DNA of 64,000 bases from Anastrepha obliqua (Eukaryota; Arthropoda; Insecta; Diptera; Tephritidae). A program made the translations under genes and the position numbers. Below are positions 12,036 to 24,393 of the stretch, in pieces. The notes under the pieces were generated by a model. It saw nothing but the letters and a program-made list of their open reading frames with translations, ran no database searches and was not told the DNA's origin. The DNA lies in NCBI RefSeq assembly GCF_027943255.1, contig NC_072895.1:28866001-28930000 (forward strand). Direction: 5' to 3'. Numbering within the stretch: position 1 is the first letter of the stretch; every line of letters starts with the position of its first letter.

Positions 12036-12533
12036 TTACTGGCATGAAGCCAATGCGAGTCTATTAAAGGGGGGGCATTCGAACAACAACAACATTTTTT
12101 AAATTAGAATTGTCAAGGGAAAGAGAATAGAAGAATGGATTGAATGACAAATAGATACAACTACAATAGTTTGGCGCGCATTCACAATACAACAACAACT
12201 TTCCGTTATTCCGTTTTACTGGCATTTCTAAATGAAAGGCAAATGAAAGAAGAAGAAATCAACTACTCTAATCACACGACCTTCTATAGATGCGCCTTGG
12301 ATGAAGCCATCTCAGCGTGCTCGTCGCCATCTGTTTTGTGCACTTCGTCAACAATCTTCAAAATTTATATTTTGGGGGTGCATATTCGTAATATGATATA
12401 TCTTTTTCATTCCTTATTCCTCTCTTTTCTAATACTATGAGAAATAGTGCTGCCGTTTTGAGTTTTGCCTATCGACCCATTTTCCTAAGGCCTTTATAGC
12501 ACCATGGTTTAAGAAGTATAATACAGTATAATA

Positions 12534-12835
12534 CCTGTGGTGGGTGCTGCCTCCTGGTGGCCAATCGATGTCTCAAATTTTCGTATGAACGGTCGGTCAA
12601 GTAAACCGAATATCGTTTTGGAAGTTTACGAATTGCTCAATTTGAAAAAACTTTTGTTTTCGGACGACAATGTTCGGAAATTGACCGCTTTCGGCCAATC
12701 GAAGCAACTTCTTCGCTCTCTCAAGTTTGACTTGTTGCTGCTTTGGTGTGAGATCATGCGCCTTTGGGATCTTGTAAGACTTGACTTTAAGATCATTTTC
12801 AGCATGCGGAAAACCTGCTGGCCGGACAGCTGAAA
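12534..12835 (-). pseudogene. Tc1-like transposase fragment
   Basis: On the minus strand, KAHDLTPKQQ-like, KLERAKKLL-like and RLATRRQ-like segments can be followed in two frames. They match the linker before and just after the first catalytic Asp of a Tc1-type transposase. No inverted repeats are found. It lies next to, and opposite to, another Tc1-type fragment. Confidence 0.5.
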
Positions 12836-12849
12836 TGTGTCGTAATATT

Positions 12850-13095
12850 TTATGAACTAACCAGTGTGAAATAGTTTTGAATAGTGGCTCTTGTTCGCGA
12901 CAATATGTTAGACGCCCACCTGGCGCCGAAAATTAGCCTCAATACAATGTAAAAACCATTAAACGTGGGGACTCAAAAATAATGGTATGTGGATGTTTCT
13001 TATATTATGGCGCAGGTCCTATACATACATAAAATTGATGGTGTAATGGACACCAATATTTTGTTATCAAAATTTGTAATTTTCGTTATAGAATT
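12850..13095 (+). pseudogene. Tc1-like transposase fragment, second family
   Basis: Broken frames on the plus strand give CKNH, TWGLKNNGMW, SYYGAGPIH and IDGVMDTNI, the Tc1 landmark between the first and second catalytic Asp residues (canonical GCFSYYGVGPI and IDGIMD). Two small frameshifts. Just after it, 13100-13160 holds a short A/T palindrome (ATTATGATA...TATCATAAT). Confidence 0.6.
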
Positions 13096-13192
13096 GATTA
13101 AAATATGGGTTTACTTAAATATTATGATAATATTTCAAAATATCATAATAAAAACTCTCTGATCACATTATAAACAATACTGAATTAAAATA

Positions 13193-13734
13193 TAGGGTGG
13201 GCCATATAGCGTTTGCTTTTTGAACCACGTATTTTTTGAGAATGGTAACACAAATGACATGTCAAATGTGTTCATAATTTGCTTAAAGGTTTGACATTTA
13301 CGAAATGGGACGCTATGCGCTTGAACAAAACTGGAAAATATTGAAAACCTATAGATGAGCATTTTTACCGAAAAATCATCTTTTCTGATAAAGCTCATTT
13401 TCACATCGGTGGCTACGTCAATAAGCAAAATTGTCGGATTTGGGGCTAAGAAAATCCATACGTTACTGTAGAGAAGCAAACGCATCCACAACGAGTCACT
13501 GTTTGGTGCGGTTTTTGGTCTGGCGAAGCCCAACCATCGAAAATGTGCTTAAAAATTGGGTTGATCGAATGGCCTACTGTAAAGCCAGTCGTGGTAGTCA
13601 TTTGAACGATATTATTTTTCATTCATAAATGACAATGTTCAATCTTCAAAATAAAAAAAAAGTTTGAAAAAATATTGATTAGTTTTTTTATTGCTTTTTT
13701 ATAGCAAAAAGTAAATTTTACGTGGCCCACCCTA
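13193..13734 (+). mobile_element. Deletion derivative of a Tc1/mariner-type element
   Basis: TAGGGTGGGCCA at the left and its reverse complement TGGCCCACCCTA at the right form inverted repeats flanked by TA. Inside, the plus strand encodes FSDKAHFHIGGYVNKQNCRI (first catalytic region, usual DE changed to DK) and then jumps to NVLKNWVDRMAYCKASRG from the C-terminus. The middle with the QQDGA motif is deleted. The same transposase family occurs at 56707-57302, 58460-58800 and 60289-61290. Confidence 0.8.
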
Positions 13735-13759
13735 TAGAAACGACAGGAGCTTTGTTCTG

Positions 13760-14790
13760 ATAAATTCGAGTTTATTTATTCAAAATAGTCCTCTCTGGCC
13801 GCGATACACTGTTTTCGCGATCTAAAAGCTATTCGAAAGAGTGTTTCAGGTCATTGACCGGAATGTCCTTCAGGATGTCGATACAAGCCTTTTGGATGGG
13901 TTCTACGGACGCAAAACGTTTTCCTTTCAAGGTCAAATGCGATTTTCCGATTAGGTAGAAGTCACAAGGAGCCTTATTGGGTAAAATCGGTGGGTGATTG
14001 TTGGTTAAAATGAGATTTCTAGTCAAAAAATCAGTCACAAGAGTGGATCGATGAGATGCTGCATTATCATGCAATAACCGCCAGCTTCCTTCTTCGCGGT
14101 ATTGAGGGTGAATTCGCTTCAAAACGCCAAGATAGAAAATTCCATTGACGGTTTGGCTCATTGGCACGAACTCCTTATGGACAATTCCCTTGGAATCGCA
14201 AAAACAAATGAGCATCGACTTGATTTTTGACTTCTCCGAACACGATTTTTTGGGTGGTGGCTCGGCTGAAGCCTTCCATTCGGCACTTTGATGCTTAGTT
14301 TCAGGTTCATGTTGGAAACCCCACTTTTCATCACCAGTTAGAATGTTGTAAAGGGAGTTCTCATCTTATCTGACCTCTTTAATGAGGTCTTTCGAATGTT
14401 GAATTCTGAGCAATTTTTTTTCCACAGTTAATTTGAGCGGAATGAAACGTGCACAGACCTTTCGTAAGCTCAAATGATCAGTTGAAATGCGATAAATCGA
14501 TGTTTTGGAGATATTCAGCTCCGATTCCATGAATTGCAGCGATGACTTGGGTTCATTTTTGATAAATTTACGAACACTTTCGATGGAGTTTTCGGTGATT
14601 ACTGATTTTGGGCGGCCCGTATAATCCTTGTCATTTATGTCCTCACAACCATCCCTAAAACCTGTAAACCACTCATGTACTCTGGTACGAGATAGACAAT
14701 CATCGCCATAGACTTTTTTCATCAATTCGAATGCTTTGGTAAACGTTTTACGCGTTTAAATCAAAATTTGATATTAGCTCTTTGTCCGCA
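13760..14790 (-). pseudogene. mariner-like transposase, SETMAR type, broken
   Basis: The minus strand carries a nearly complete transposase in pieces. First comes the N-terminal HTH (SRTRVHEWFTGFRDG, GRPKSVITENS; 14366-14725). After an in-frame stop at about 14363-14365 come NILTGDEKWGFQHE and, from 14215 down, LLHDNAASHRSTLV and APCDFYLI. The usual YSPDLAP before the third Asp is destroyed (HPPILPNKAPCD). The start codon region is frameshifted. The element lies directly against the right end of the deletion derivative at 13193-13734. Terminal repeats were not resolved. Confidence 0.8.
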
Positions 14791-14989
14791 CTCATTTTTG
14801 TACCGATGACACAAACATACTGAGGCTTTAGACGCAATAACTTCGCTTCTACTGAACCGAATGTCACCAAGCTTTCATTGGAAGTCAGCTAAGGATGTAA
14901 ATTCCAACGCATTAACTCATTAGCAAGATGGCGCCATCAAAAACATTTTTATAACGGCAGTCTTGTTTATTTTGGACTTCACCTTGTAG

Positions 14990-15875
14990 ATTGAAAATTT
15001 TTTGGAAAAATCCAATCCTTATTTTTAGTACTGCTATTTTCGTGTTCGTAATATGTATATATATTTCGTGTATATTTTTCTTTAATAACTCAAGTTTTTT
15101 CTATCCAAATATTTGTTATAGGATTTTGAGCGGGAAGATGTTAAACTTTCACAAAAGATTACATATGCCAAGGTCTTATCAGAAAACTAATTGCGACTCC
15201 AAGCGCTTCACAAATTTAATCTTTCATCTGATAATTCTGTGTAATTTTTTTTTAACCTAAACAAGTTTTTGTAAGACGTATGCCCTTATTACACTAAGCC
15301 CTTATGCAGGCCTGTACACCTATACCTACACATACACATACATACATACATATGTTTGTATGCGTGTGGCGATAACTTTATTTACAAATTCTAATTTACC
15401 TAAAGTATTACTAATCTGAGTGGATTTATGTTAGGACAACGAAGAGCATAGTTTGCGTATTTTTGTATGTACGTATATGTACACACATACATACATACAT
15501 ACATGCATAGATACATAGATACGTGTTATAAACATGTTTTTGAGATGTTACATAAATTAATATTTAAGACTTTACTTTGAATATAAAAAATGGTTGTGGC
15601 AACCTGTGACTTTTTAGTCTTTACATGGATTTATTTACGTATTAGTTTATTTATTTTTTTAACTCGAGTGATATGTTGTTTAATTATTGTAAGTTTTGAT
15701 CCACAACACTGCTCTCAACTTAACTTAATGGTGACTAACATAACGCTCCTCCCACCGCGGGACTACCGGTAAGCATGACTTCGCGAGAGGCCTATTGCCA
15801 ATTATTGAAAATTTGCGCTGTGTTGTTCAGCGATGTCGCCCGTCAAATATCACTTGACGGCACGGGGAGCAGCCT
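14990..15875. other. Microsatellite-bearing interval without a gene
   Basis: (CATA)n tracts lie at 15326-15352 and 15478-15505. The A/T-rich open frame at 14991-15260 is hydrophobic by composition and shows no domain. No transposon ends are recognised. Confidence 0.5.
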
Positions 15876-15879
15876 ATTG

Positions 15880-16705
15880 CCTCTTCATCTGCGCTGTTGT
15901 TCAGTGCAATGCAGTTTGGATACTACTATTTTTGCCATATTACATACAGCGGACCAATGTTCTTCTGACTCTAACATAATATCCACTAGGTTATCAGCCG
16001 TAATTGGCTTCCCCACCCTAGTGCTTAACTCCTCCTTTTCGAACGCAAATCGCGGACAGACAAAAAAAAACATGTTCAGCGCCTTCTGCTGCTGGTGCAC
16101 AATAAGAAGAGTACCGGACATGTCTAACCCTATATAAATAGGATTTAAAGCACCCATTCCTCGTCAGTATTTGGGTCAGATAGTAGTCCAACTGTCCATG
16201 TTTACGGTTAACTCATTTGGCTATTAAGGGAATCAGACGGTACGTCCAGCGTCCGTTGAGAGACGAACTCCATTTTTCTTGCCATGAACGCATGCTACGC
16301 ACTCCTGATTCCTTGCGTATTGTCTGCCGTTCCGAAGTAGCTTTGTTTTTGTAAACTTCAGCATACTCTTTTGACATTAAATTGATTGGGAGTAGACCTG
16401 CTATAATCATAATGGCGTCTTCCGATACCGTGCGAAACGCGCAGCACACTCTGAGAGCACTCAATTGGTACTCTGATTTCATACACTTCACATATGAGCT
16501 GTAATTTATGGCTTCCGCCCATGCTGGAGCTGCATACAGCAAAATCGATGAGACAACAGTGTTAAGTAGTCTCCTGCAGTTTTGCCTAGGGCCTCTGGTG
16601 TTCAACATTATGCGAGTTAGCGCTGTTACTGCCTCTGCCGCTTTGCTGCTCGCGTTCAACACTATCAAACGGGACCCAATATGGCTGGCACTGAGTTAAA
16701 ATGGG
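15880..16705 (-). pseudogene. R1-type LINE 3' part
   Basis: The minus strand encodes the post-RT region of an R1-like ORF2: AAEAVTALTRIMLNTRGP, LLYAAPAWAEA, LSALRVCCAFRTVS and AIMIIAGLLPI (16213-16668). After a frame break comes the C-terminal FVCPRFAFEKEELSTRVG and EHWSAVCNMAKIV (15885-16000). The knuckle cysteines before FVCPRF are disrupted. It is 5'-truncated near 16700, where an oppositely oriented RTE-type LINE starts. The R1 assignment rests on the LLYAAPVWAEAL-type motif, from recall. Confidence 0.8.
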
Positions 16706-17545
16706 AGTTCCCGCCAAGATAATCTAACTCATCAAAGCCCTCTACGAGAACTCAGAACTGTCAGTGCTTCACAAAGGCGATATCAGCGATCCATTCAATA
16801 CCAACGCAGGCGTAAGGCAAGATTGTCCCCTGTCGCCCCTTCTCTTTTCAATCGTCCTTGATGACGTCATGAGCCAACTGACCCTGCACCAAAAATGCAT
16901 CGTATGAAGTTTCACCAGACATCTTGAGTACCAGGATTTCGGCGATGACATCTGCCTCTCTCACAAACTCTCTGGCATGCAAGCTAAGGCGGACAAACTA
17001 GTCGCGCTGGCACGCACTGTCGGAATGGCGGTCAATATCGCCAAGACAAAGGCTATGAAAGTCAACTGCATCATCACGGTAGATAGTGGAGCAAATGAAG
17101 ATGAATGACAGCAAGAGCGGCATACGGGCGAATGCATACAGTATGGGGGAGTCCGCAAATCGCCAGGCGCACTAAACTACGAATACTCGGCTCATGCGTG
17201 AAGTCCGTATTGTTGTACCGAAGTGAAACATGGCTGGTCTCTAATACCATCACACGAGGCTACAATCCTTCATCAACAAATGCCTCCGCATCATCTGCAG
17301 AATATTCTGGGCAAACACCATCAGCACTTACGCGCTGTAGAGATTAACGAACGAAGAACCCAGAAAGTGGCGATGGATAGGTCTTGCGCTTAGAAAACTA
17401 CCAGATAGCATCACGAGAGTGGCACTGGACTGGAACCCGCACGGGAGCAGAGGTCGCGGTCGACCAAAAAAAACACTTGAAGAAGGTCAATGCTGCGCGA
17501 ACTATCAAATGCCGACATCTCATGGGACGGTGCAAAAACAACAAC
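16691..17545 (+). pseudogene. RTE-like LINE, RT to C-terminus, family Q
   Basis: The plus strand holds the RT from VPAKIINLIKALYENS through GVRQDCPLSPLLFSIVLDDV (usual RQGCPLSP, G to D) to FGDDI at 16938-16952, the YXDD-equivalent active site. It continues through LRILGSCVKSVLLYRSETW to RKWRWIGLALRK, ALDWNPHGSRGRGRPKK and the end near 17545. A stop follows DDVMSQ... near 16906 and frameshifts break the rest. The last 150 bp is the same as the 3' end at 25869-26069. The minus-strand copy at 50985-51560 also has FGDDI. Confidence 0.82.
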
Positions 17546-17549
17546 TGAA

Positions 17550-19195
17550 AATCAATATTGATAAATCAATTTTATTTAATCAACCGTAGCCAACAAAGAG
17601 ATGCTTTGCATATTCACACGCCTAAACGGTTCGAAGCCTTTTTGCGGTTTTACGGTTTTTGCAGTTTTACAGCTTTTACGCTAGCGAGCCTTACTTTAAC
17701 GGGCATTCGCTATAGTATTAGAGGAGAAGCAAATTATTTTCGATTGATTTTGCGCTTTTCCACCTAACTTCATTGTATTCGAAACATTGTGGGGTGTCAA
17801 GGTTGCCATGGAGCAGTGAAATTTCCATGTAATTCTAACAATACGAAATTAATTGCATTTTACTATCGTCCCACGGTTTCCCATTAACTAATTTTACTAA
17901 TTATTGGCTATTGCTAATACTAATTAACAATAATAATATTATGTATGCATGTTTGTGTGTATGTTTGGTATTTGTGGAACTTTCCGAGCCGATAAGTGAA
18001 TCGTCGTAAAAATAGCAATAAAAACAATATCAGCGTCATTAATAGTGACTAGCGAAAAGTGTGTGTGTGTGTGTATGTATGCAGTTATGGCATTAAAATA
18101 TTTTCAATAAATGCACTACAACTACAACAAATAGCATGTGCATGTCAGCAGTGGTGTTATCAATCTCAAGATTGTGCAGTTGAAGACGATCAGCAGCAAT
18201 CCGTTTGAGCGGGCGCACGGCGCATGGCGTCATTAACAAAACTATGCGTGTATACAGGGTGTGCTTGCATGCCGCTCGCTTTAAGTGGATTAATGTATTA
18301 TTTTGATGGGTACTGTTTTTTACTTATTATTTTTTTTTGTATTTTTTTTTTTTTTTGTAATTTTTGTTTTCTGCAATTTTTGTTTCTTTTGCAATTTTTG
18401 TTTTTCCTGTTACTCGGTTTCCAAATCTGCTCGCATTTTTTTATTTAGCGAAGATTTTGTCGTCACAGGAGTGGTCGCGCCGCCATACCTGACTAACAGC
18501 CAGTTTGCCGAAATTGCTGCTGATTTGCTGAAAAAAAACGTGATTTAGCTTCAGAACTGCACCTCCGCTAAGTGTCACGTAAAGTTTGATATTTTGCTGT
18601 ACGTTGTTGCTTTTTCGCTGCGGTTAGTCTTTCAAATGCATGCATACATACATACATACATACATACATAAGTATGTATTTCTTTCACTTTTTATTGCCT
18701 ATCTGCCTTTGTTCCTAAAAAAGCAGCATTTCGTTTTTTTTTTGCTTTCGCGCTTAACGGCAAAGCAGTGAAACAATTACAGCTTTTCGTAACCGATTGT
18801 TGTTGCTCTTTCTGCTGCTACGGCTTTATTTCGGAAAATACCAACACGTCCCATTACAAAAAATGCCGCAAACTAAACCCGAAGCGTTTATTTCGTGCCA
18901 CTCTACAAAGGTATGCTTGAGCACACAGAGACACGAACAATAAAACAATCGGCATCAGCCAATGCTTTGTTTTAGTACACGAAAATTTGTTGTTGCATCT
19001 TGTTCACTCCTTTTTTTCATACTCCTGCATTCCACTTTTTAAGTTGTGTGCCTGCATTGGCATTTTGACAAATTTTTAAGGTTTTATTGACCCGAAAGGT
19101 TGCCATTCGTGCTGTGCCAAGCTGCTGTAGGCAAAACCATCGTACAGATTTGTACTGGATATAAAAACTTGAGGATACTCCGAGGTGTATGAGTG
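17550..19195. other. Unannotated AT-rich interval with microsatellites
   Basis: No gene is recognised. It holds a (GT)n tract at 18059-18074, a T-rich tract at 18326-18412 (source of Phe-rich open frames) and a (CATA)n tract at 18641-18670. TTG/GCT triplets are scattered. Confidence 0.5.
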
Positions 19196-19276
19196 ATTCC
19201 ATGTCAAGTTAATACAAAATTTAGGACGTAGTCTTAATTTATTCTGAAATTTGGCTTATTTGTAGGCCTCGGCTTA

Positions 19277-21772
19277 ATAAGAAGTAAACTGAAAAATTTC
19301 GAAAAAAAAATTGAATAACTAATTTTGAGATTTATTCAATGTTGAAAATTTTGGATATGTTTAATATTTTTTAAACTTGTTTATGTTTTTATTTTTTTTC
19401 AATATAAAATGTACTTTTTCCAAAAAAAAAATTTTTGGAATAACATTCATTTTTTTGGTTTTGAGGAAATTCGTTTTTGTTGCCATTTGTGAAAGCGTAG
19501 ATATTTGTACGTATTTTACTATAACCCTAGAAGTTAATGGAATACCCTTATGAAACTTTCAGGGGTTACTTGGGATAGTCTCAGCTATTACTGAAACATA
19601 GACAACATTTTTTCCAAGGGGGTGTTTTTCAAAAATTATAAAAAATTTGTTTTCAAAAATTTTGAAGGAATAATAAAGTAAATCATTTTCGAAAGCATTA
19701 AATTTTTTCAAAACCAAATTTTTCTCAAAAAATTTTTTTTTTTTAAATTAGTTTTTTCAAAACATTTTTTATTTTCATTAAAGTAGAAGACATTTTTTCG
19801 AGGAGGGTGTTAATCAAAAATGACAAAAAAAAATTTTCAAAAATTTTGAAGAATTAAAGTAAAATGAAACATTTTCAAAAGCATACAATTTTTTCAGAAA
19901 CAAAATTTTCTCAAAAAAAAAATAAAATTTAAAAACAATAACTTTTTTCAAAATGTTTCATTTTCAGCTATTAACAGAGAAAAACATTTTTAGAAGAGGG
20001 GGTGTTTTCTAAACTCAAAAGAAAAACTTTTTAACAAAAAAATAAAACTTTTTCAAAAGCATGAAGTTTTTTCAAAACAAAATTTTCTTGAAAAAAAACT
20101 AAAAAACAAACATAGTTTTTTCAAAGCATTTCATTTTCTGCTATTTTTTCGAAGGGGTGTTTTTCAAAACGGTAAAAAATCTCTTTAACAAATCAATTAA
20201 AACTTTTTCAAAAGTATGAAATTTTTTCAAGAACAAAATTTTCTCAAAAACGTAAAATTAAAAAAAAAAATATTTAATTTTCAGTAATTAACAGAGAAGA
20301 AATTTTTTAAAGGGAAGTGTTTTTCAAAACTTAAAAAAGAAACTTTTTAACAAAAAAAATGAAACTTTTTTTCAAAAACAAAATTTTCACAAAAAGAAAA
20401 TTAGAAAAAAATGTGTTTTTTCAAAGCATTTCATTTTCAGCTATTAACAAAGGAGACATTTTTTCGAGGAGGGTGTTTTTCAAAAATGACAAAAAAACAA
20501 TTTTTTTTCACAATTTTTCAACAAAACAATACAACTTTTTACATGAAAATTTTTCAAAAACAAAATTTTCTCAAAAAAAATTGTATTTTTTTCAAACTTT
20601 TCATTTTCATTAAGGTAGAAGGAGTATTTTCGAGGGGAATGTTTTTCAAAACTGAAAAAACAACTGTTTAACAAAAAAATAAAACTTTTCCAAAAGCATG
20701 AAATTTTTTCAAGAAAAAATTTTCGCATAAATAAAATTTAAAAAAAATTGTTTTTTTCAAAACATTTCATTTTCAACTATTAGCATAGAAGACATTTTTT
20801 CGAGGAGGGTGTTTTTCGAAAATGACAAAAAAAAATGTATTTCAAAATTTTTGAGCAAAACAAATAAAACTTTTTCAAATACTTCAGGCATTTGCTCAAA
20901 AACCAAAATTCTCTCAAAAAATAGTTTTTTCAAAACATTTCATTTTCAACTATTAGCATAGAAGACCTTTTTCCGAGGAGGGTATTTTTTTCAAAAATAA
21001 AATTAAAAAAAAAAAAGTTTTTTCAAACCATTTCATTTTCAGCTATTAACAAAGACGACATTTTTTCGAGGAGGGTGTTTTTGAAAAATGAGAAAAAACA
21101 AATATTTTTTTTTTAAATTTTCAACAAAACAATACAACTTTTTACATGAAATTTTTTCAAAAACAAAATTTTCTCAAAAAACATCTAAAAAAAGTTTTTT
21201 TTTCAAAGCATTTCATTTTCATTAAGGTAGAAGAAATTTTCTCGAAGGGACTGTTTTCCAAAACTGAAAAAAAAATTTTGCAAAAAAGTAAAACTTTTCC
21301 AAATGCATGAAATTTTCTCAAAAAACTAAATTTTCTCAAAAAAATAAAAATAAAAAAAATTGTGTGTTCAAAATATTTAATTTTCATCTGTTAACATGGA
21401 AGACATTTTTCCCAGCAGGGTGTTTTTCAAAATTTACAAAAAAGAAAATTTTTCAAAAATTGGACAAAAGAAATCAAATTTTTTTGATAGCATGAAATTT
21501 TTTCAAAATTAAAATTTTCTAAAAAAAATTTAAAAAAATACTTTTCAAAACATTTTTATATAATTTTTTTCCAATTTTTTTTTTCAAATATTTTGCCAAA
21601 TTTTTATTTATAGTATCTTTTAACCAAAAAAATTGAAAAACCTAAATTTTAGAAATTTTCAATGTTGAACCGGAGATTTTTCTCTTTTAAAACTCTATAC
21701 CAAAATTTGATATCTTGAATAAATCTCGAAATCATAAATTTTTTTTCCAAATTTTATCAGTTTACTTCTTAT
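19277..21772. mobile_element. 2.5-kb inverted-repeat element filled with satellite
   Basis: The outer ends are ATAAGAAGTAAACTGA at the left and its exact reverse complement at the right. Both lie next to TA (19275-19276 and 21773-21774). The inverted similarity continues imperfectly for about 65 bp and includes GAGATTTATTCAA on both sides. TA flanks fit the Tc1/mariner/pogo superfamily. No transposase is found. Nearly the whole interior is the tandem array described separately. Confidence 0.75.
19600..21510. repeat. A/T-rich satellite, about 155-190 bp unit, about 12 copies
   Basis: The landmark GAGGAGGGTGTTTTTCAAAA or a variant recurs near 19617, 19802, 19995, 20152, 20311, 20467, 20633, 20802, 20977, 21069, 21245 and 21414. 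Each unit also carries CATTTCATTTTCA-like and AAAATTTTCTCAAAAA blocks. Two subtypes appear as pairs: the pairs at 20467/20633 and 21069/21245 share CATTAAGGTAGAAG in the second unit and lie about 600 bp apart. This suggests a higher-order repeat. One unit (20977 to 21069) is truncated. Confidence 0.88.
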
Positions 21773-22334
21773 TACACTCAAGGCTGGGAAATGAAATTGC
21801 CCATGAATTGGCAAACTGCGGACCAGCGGCTACCCCACAGGAACCAGAACCAATAATCGGAATCAGTTCTGCAGGAATCTTGAATTGGATCAGCTATTAT
21901 GTAATATGCAATTTACATAGCATCTAGCGATGTTCCAGTCTAGAACGCTGCAAAACTGCAAAGTGTTTTGTGACAAGTACGAACTGAAAACTGTCGAACT
22001 TTCTGCTAAAACTTGGAAGAATAGGCGTTCGGTTGATGGTCGGTATTATTACAGGACACAACCCATGTGCTTAGCATATGACTACACTTGAAATCATTGA
22101 AGCCCCGATTTGCCTGTCTTGCTTAGAGGACTCGGATAGCACTGAGCGGTTTCTGTGTGAATATTTTGCCTCTGCTATAGCAATGCTACGAATTTTGGGT
22201 GCCCGATGTCATGAGAATGAGAAAAATTCGTTCTCTCAAATTGGAGGACTAGCTATTCCTGTATCTTTCTCTTTCCCTCTGTTACTTCTCTCGCTTCCTT
22301 CTTGACTATCTACCATTTTACTTTCCAGAACTTT

Positions 22335-23688
22335 GAGTACAATGGGTGTTTTAGCCTGAGTGTTTTAGGAGTTACCAATCTCTCGGTGTTTCTTAGCCTC
22401 GCCTCTTTCAAATTTCAATTTCCACACTCAAGGCTACAAATATATTTATAAAATTAAATTTTCTAAATAATTGAAGACCACTCGGAGCTTTACCATTGCC
22501 TTTATCGGCAAATATAGGTAAATAATATTCGCTTACGCCATTCGCACCACTGTGCGTAGGCAAGTCATTTGGACAACTGGTCCATTAGCGCAGCGGTAAA
22601 CACTCAAGGAGTATTCGTTTACTTACTGCTGTTGGCTGTGTTGTCGCAGCTGTTGCTATGTATTTTGCTGTTGACTGATGGCTTAAATGACTTCATGGTT
22701 GTTTGGTACAAACACCGTTGACTACTTGGTTTCGAGCCACTCGCACTGCCGAATTATTCTTCTCTGCAGGTACCTGTCGGTTGATGGCCGGTCTTTTTTG
22801 TTTTTGCTGCCAGCCAGGCATTCGGTGATTCAGCGTGCAAACATATGTGCGAAACTTCCTACAACAACAAGCCCCAATAGTTTCTGCTAATATGGCAGCA
22901 ATAGCAACAACATGTCCACATTTCATCACAACAGACCCAGTTTCATTGCGAGCGAACGAGCTTGCCAAACCATAAAAGCCAAAAAAGCCGAGAAGTTACT
23001 AGACGTAAGGCAACAGCCACAACCAGACAACTACGTATGACGGCACTGACAGCAACAGTTGTTTGTCTGCTACTTCAGATAACAACAAAATTGCACAAAT
23101 AAATAAAAATAAAAGTAAACAAAACAAAAAATGTGCAAAAATATACAAACATGGCAAGTCCGACCGACCGATCGACCGACCAAAACGTCAGCAGCAATCG
23201 AGCAACTATCAGCCACCAACAGCCAGCTGGTGATTGCCGACCACCAACCAATCGTGCAACCAAATGACCAACTGCCGGACGCTTCATCGTCTATCGTCGA
23301 CGGGTTGAAGCCAACAGCTTTCGTTGCCTTAGGAAACTCGCAGAGATTACAAAGCAACAACAACGACAAATAGCTAACCAAACTGAAATATATCCCGCAT
23401 TACATATTTGTATAGCAAAAGAATAACAAATCAACAAAAACAGAGCAACCAACAACTACGGCCCATGCAAATTTCTTAGCCGCCAGCTGCTTATCTTCAG
23501 ACTGTTGTGATTTCTACTCGGTACGCCTTGCCTCATAATAAAGAAGGTTTTAGAAGAAGACTTTTCAACAGCTGATGTCAATGAATGCCATAATTCCGTG
23601 ATAGTGAGTAAATTTACATATTTACATACACTACGCGCTGATAGAAATGTAACACGGATGGGATTTCAGGTGCTTGCGAAAATTTTCT
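22335..23688. other. Unannotated interval
   Basis: No gene is recognised. Triplet-rich tracts (CAA, GTT) and a CGAC/GACC-rich patch at 23158-23183 produce overlapping open frames on both strands (22687-23381) without domain motifs. GTCCATTAGCGCAGCGGTAAAC at about 22581 looks like a tRNA A box but has no B box at a proper distance. Confidence 0.4.
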
Positions 23689-23692
23689 TTAA

Positions 23693-24393
23693 GGGGGGAC
23701 TCTACTGTAAAACTTAAAAAAAATCGATTTTTTACTTTTTGTTGAAACATACTCAGAAACAACTCCAGAATGTTCCATGAAAATCTTAAAAAGAAATCTT
23801 GAATAGTTTTCAAGTTATAAAAGTTTTAGCAAAGCAGGTATAAACTGAGCGCTCGAGAGGTTTACGGTCATATGCGTGTTTTTCTCGAAACCACGTTTTC
23901 GAAATTGCCCACATCACAGCTCCGTGAAAAATTAACATATCAAGCTCAAACTTTGATAGTATATTTTTAACAATATTTACTAGTTTTTAAAGCTATGGTG
24001 GGGAAAAATTTATTATTTATAACCCCTTTTTTAATAACAAAATGACAACAAAAAAATGTCGATTTTTTAAAAAACTTCAAAAATTTTACAAAAAAATTTT
24101 TTTTTTGCAAGTAATAGGCTTAACAACTAAAAATAATGATATATAATAAAAAAAATTTGGGTTTTTTGATTTCAGATTTTTGTTAAATGCGCGACAGTGT
24201 GGGCAGATTTCAAAAGACGTTTCGGGGGAGCGGCTGTACAGCTGCCATTTTGAAATGAAAATAAATTGAAAAATTTTTTTTGTACACTCAAGACCTGTGT
24301 TTATGTAACCCTAAACTTTTTTTTACTAATTAAATTAATACAAGTATGAAAACAAAATCCATGAAAATTTGATTTTTACAGTAGAATCCCCCC
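23693..24393. mobile_element. MITE with TTAA flanks, second family member
   Basis: TTAA at 23689-23692 and at 24394-24397 encloses a 701-bp element. Its ends are GGGGGGACTCTACTGTAAAA at the left and, reverse-complemented, GGGGGGATTCTACTGTAAAA at the right (19 of 20 identical). The interior is A/T-rich and non-coding. It has the same design as the element at 4097-5050, but the ends differ, so it is a separate subfamily. Confidence 0.87.

Larger units (their letters stand above)
19200..22330 (+). pseudogene. LINE RNase H/C-terminus split by a satellite-bearing element
   Basis: Right of the insertion the plus strand reads RLGNEIAHELANCGPAA (from 21781), the end of an RNase H domain. It is followed by GIITGHNPCA (about 22041-22070) and the knuckle CLSCLEDSDSTERFLCEYFA. 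Left of the insertion, 19238-19273 reads EIWLICRPR, which I take for a mutated IRLIWVPG of the same domain. If so, the 2.5-kb element at 19277-21772 interrupts the RNase H domain. The right part is a confident LINE fragment; the left part is inference. Confidence 0.6.

Noticed and set aside
18224..18548. Phe-rich open frames that look like membrane proteins
   Set aside because: The hydrophobicity comes from a T-rich low-complexity tract (18326-18412).
20359..20728. Lys/Phe-rich open frames
   Set aside because: They lie in the A/T-rich satellite, on both strands, and follow its period.
22575..22640. A tRNA-like A box (TTAGCGCAGCGG)
   Set aside because: No B box at a fitting distance and no cloverleaf.
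22687..23381. Overlapping open frames on both strands as exons
   Set aside because: Triplet- and CGAC-rich sequence keeps several frames open at once; no splice or domain support.
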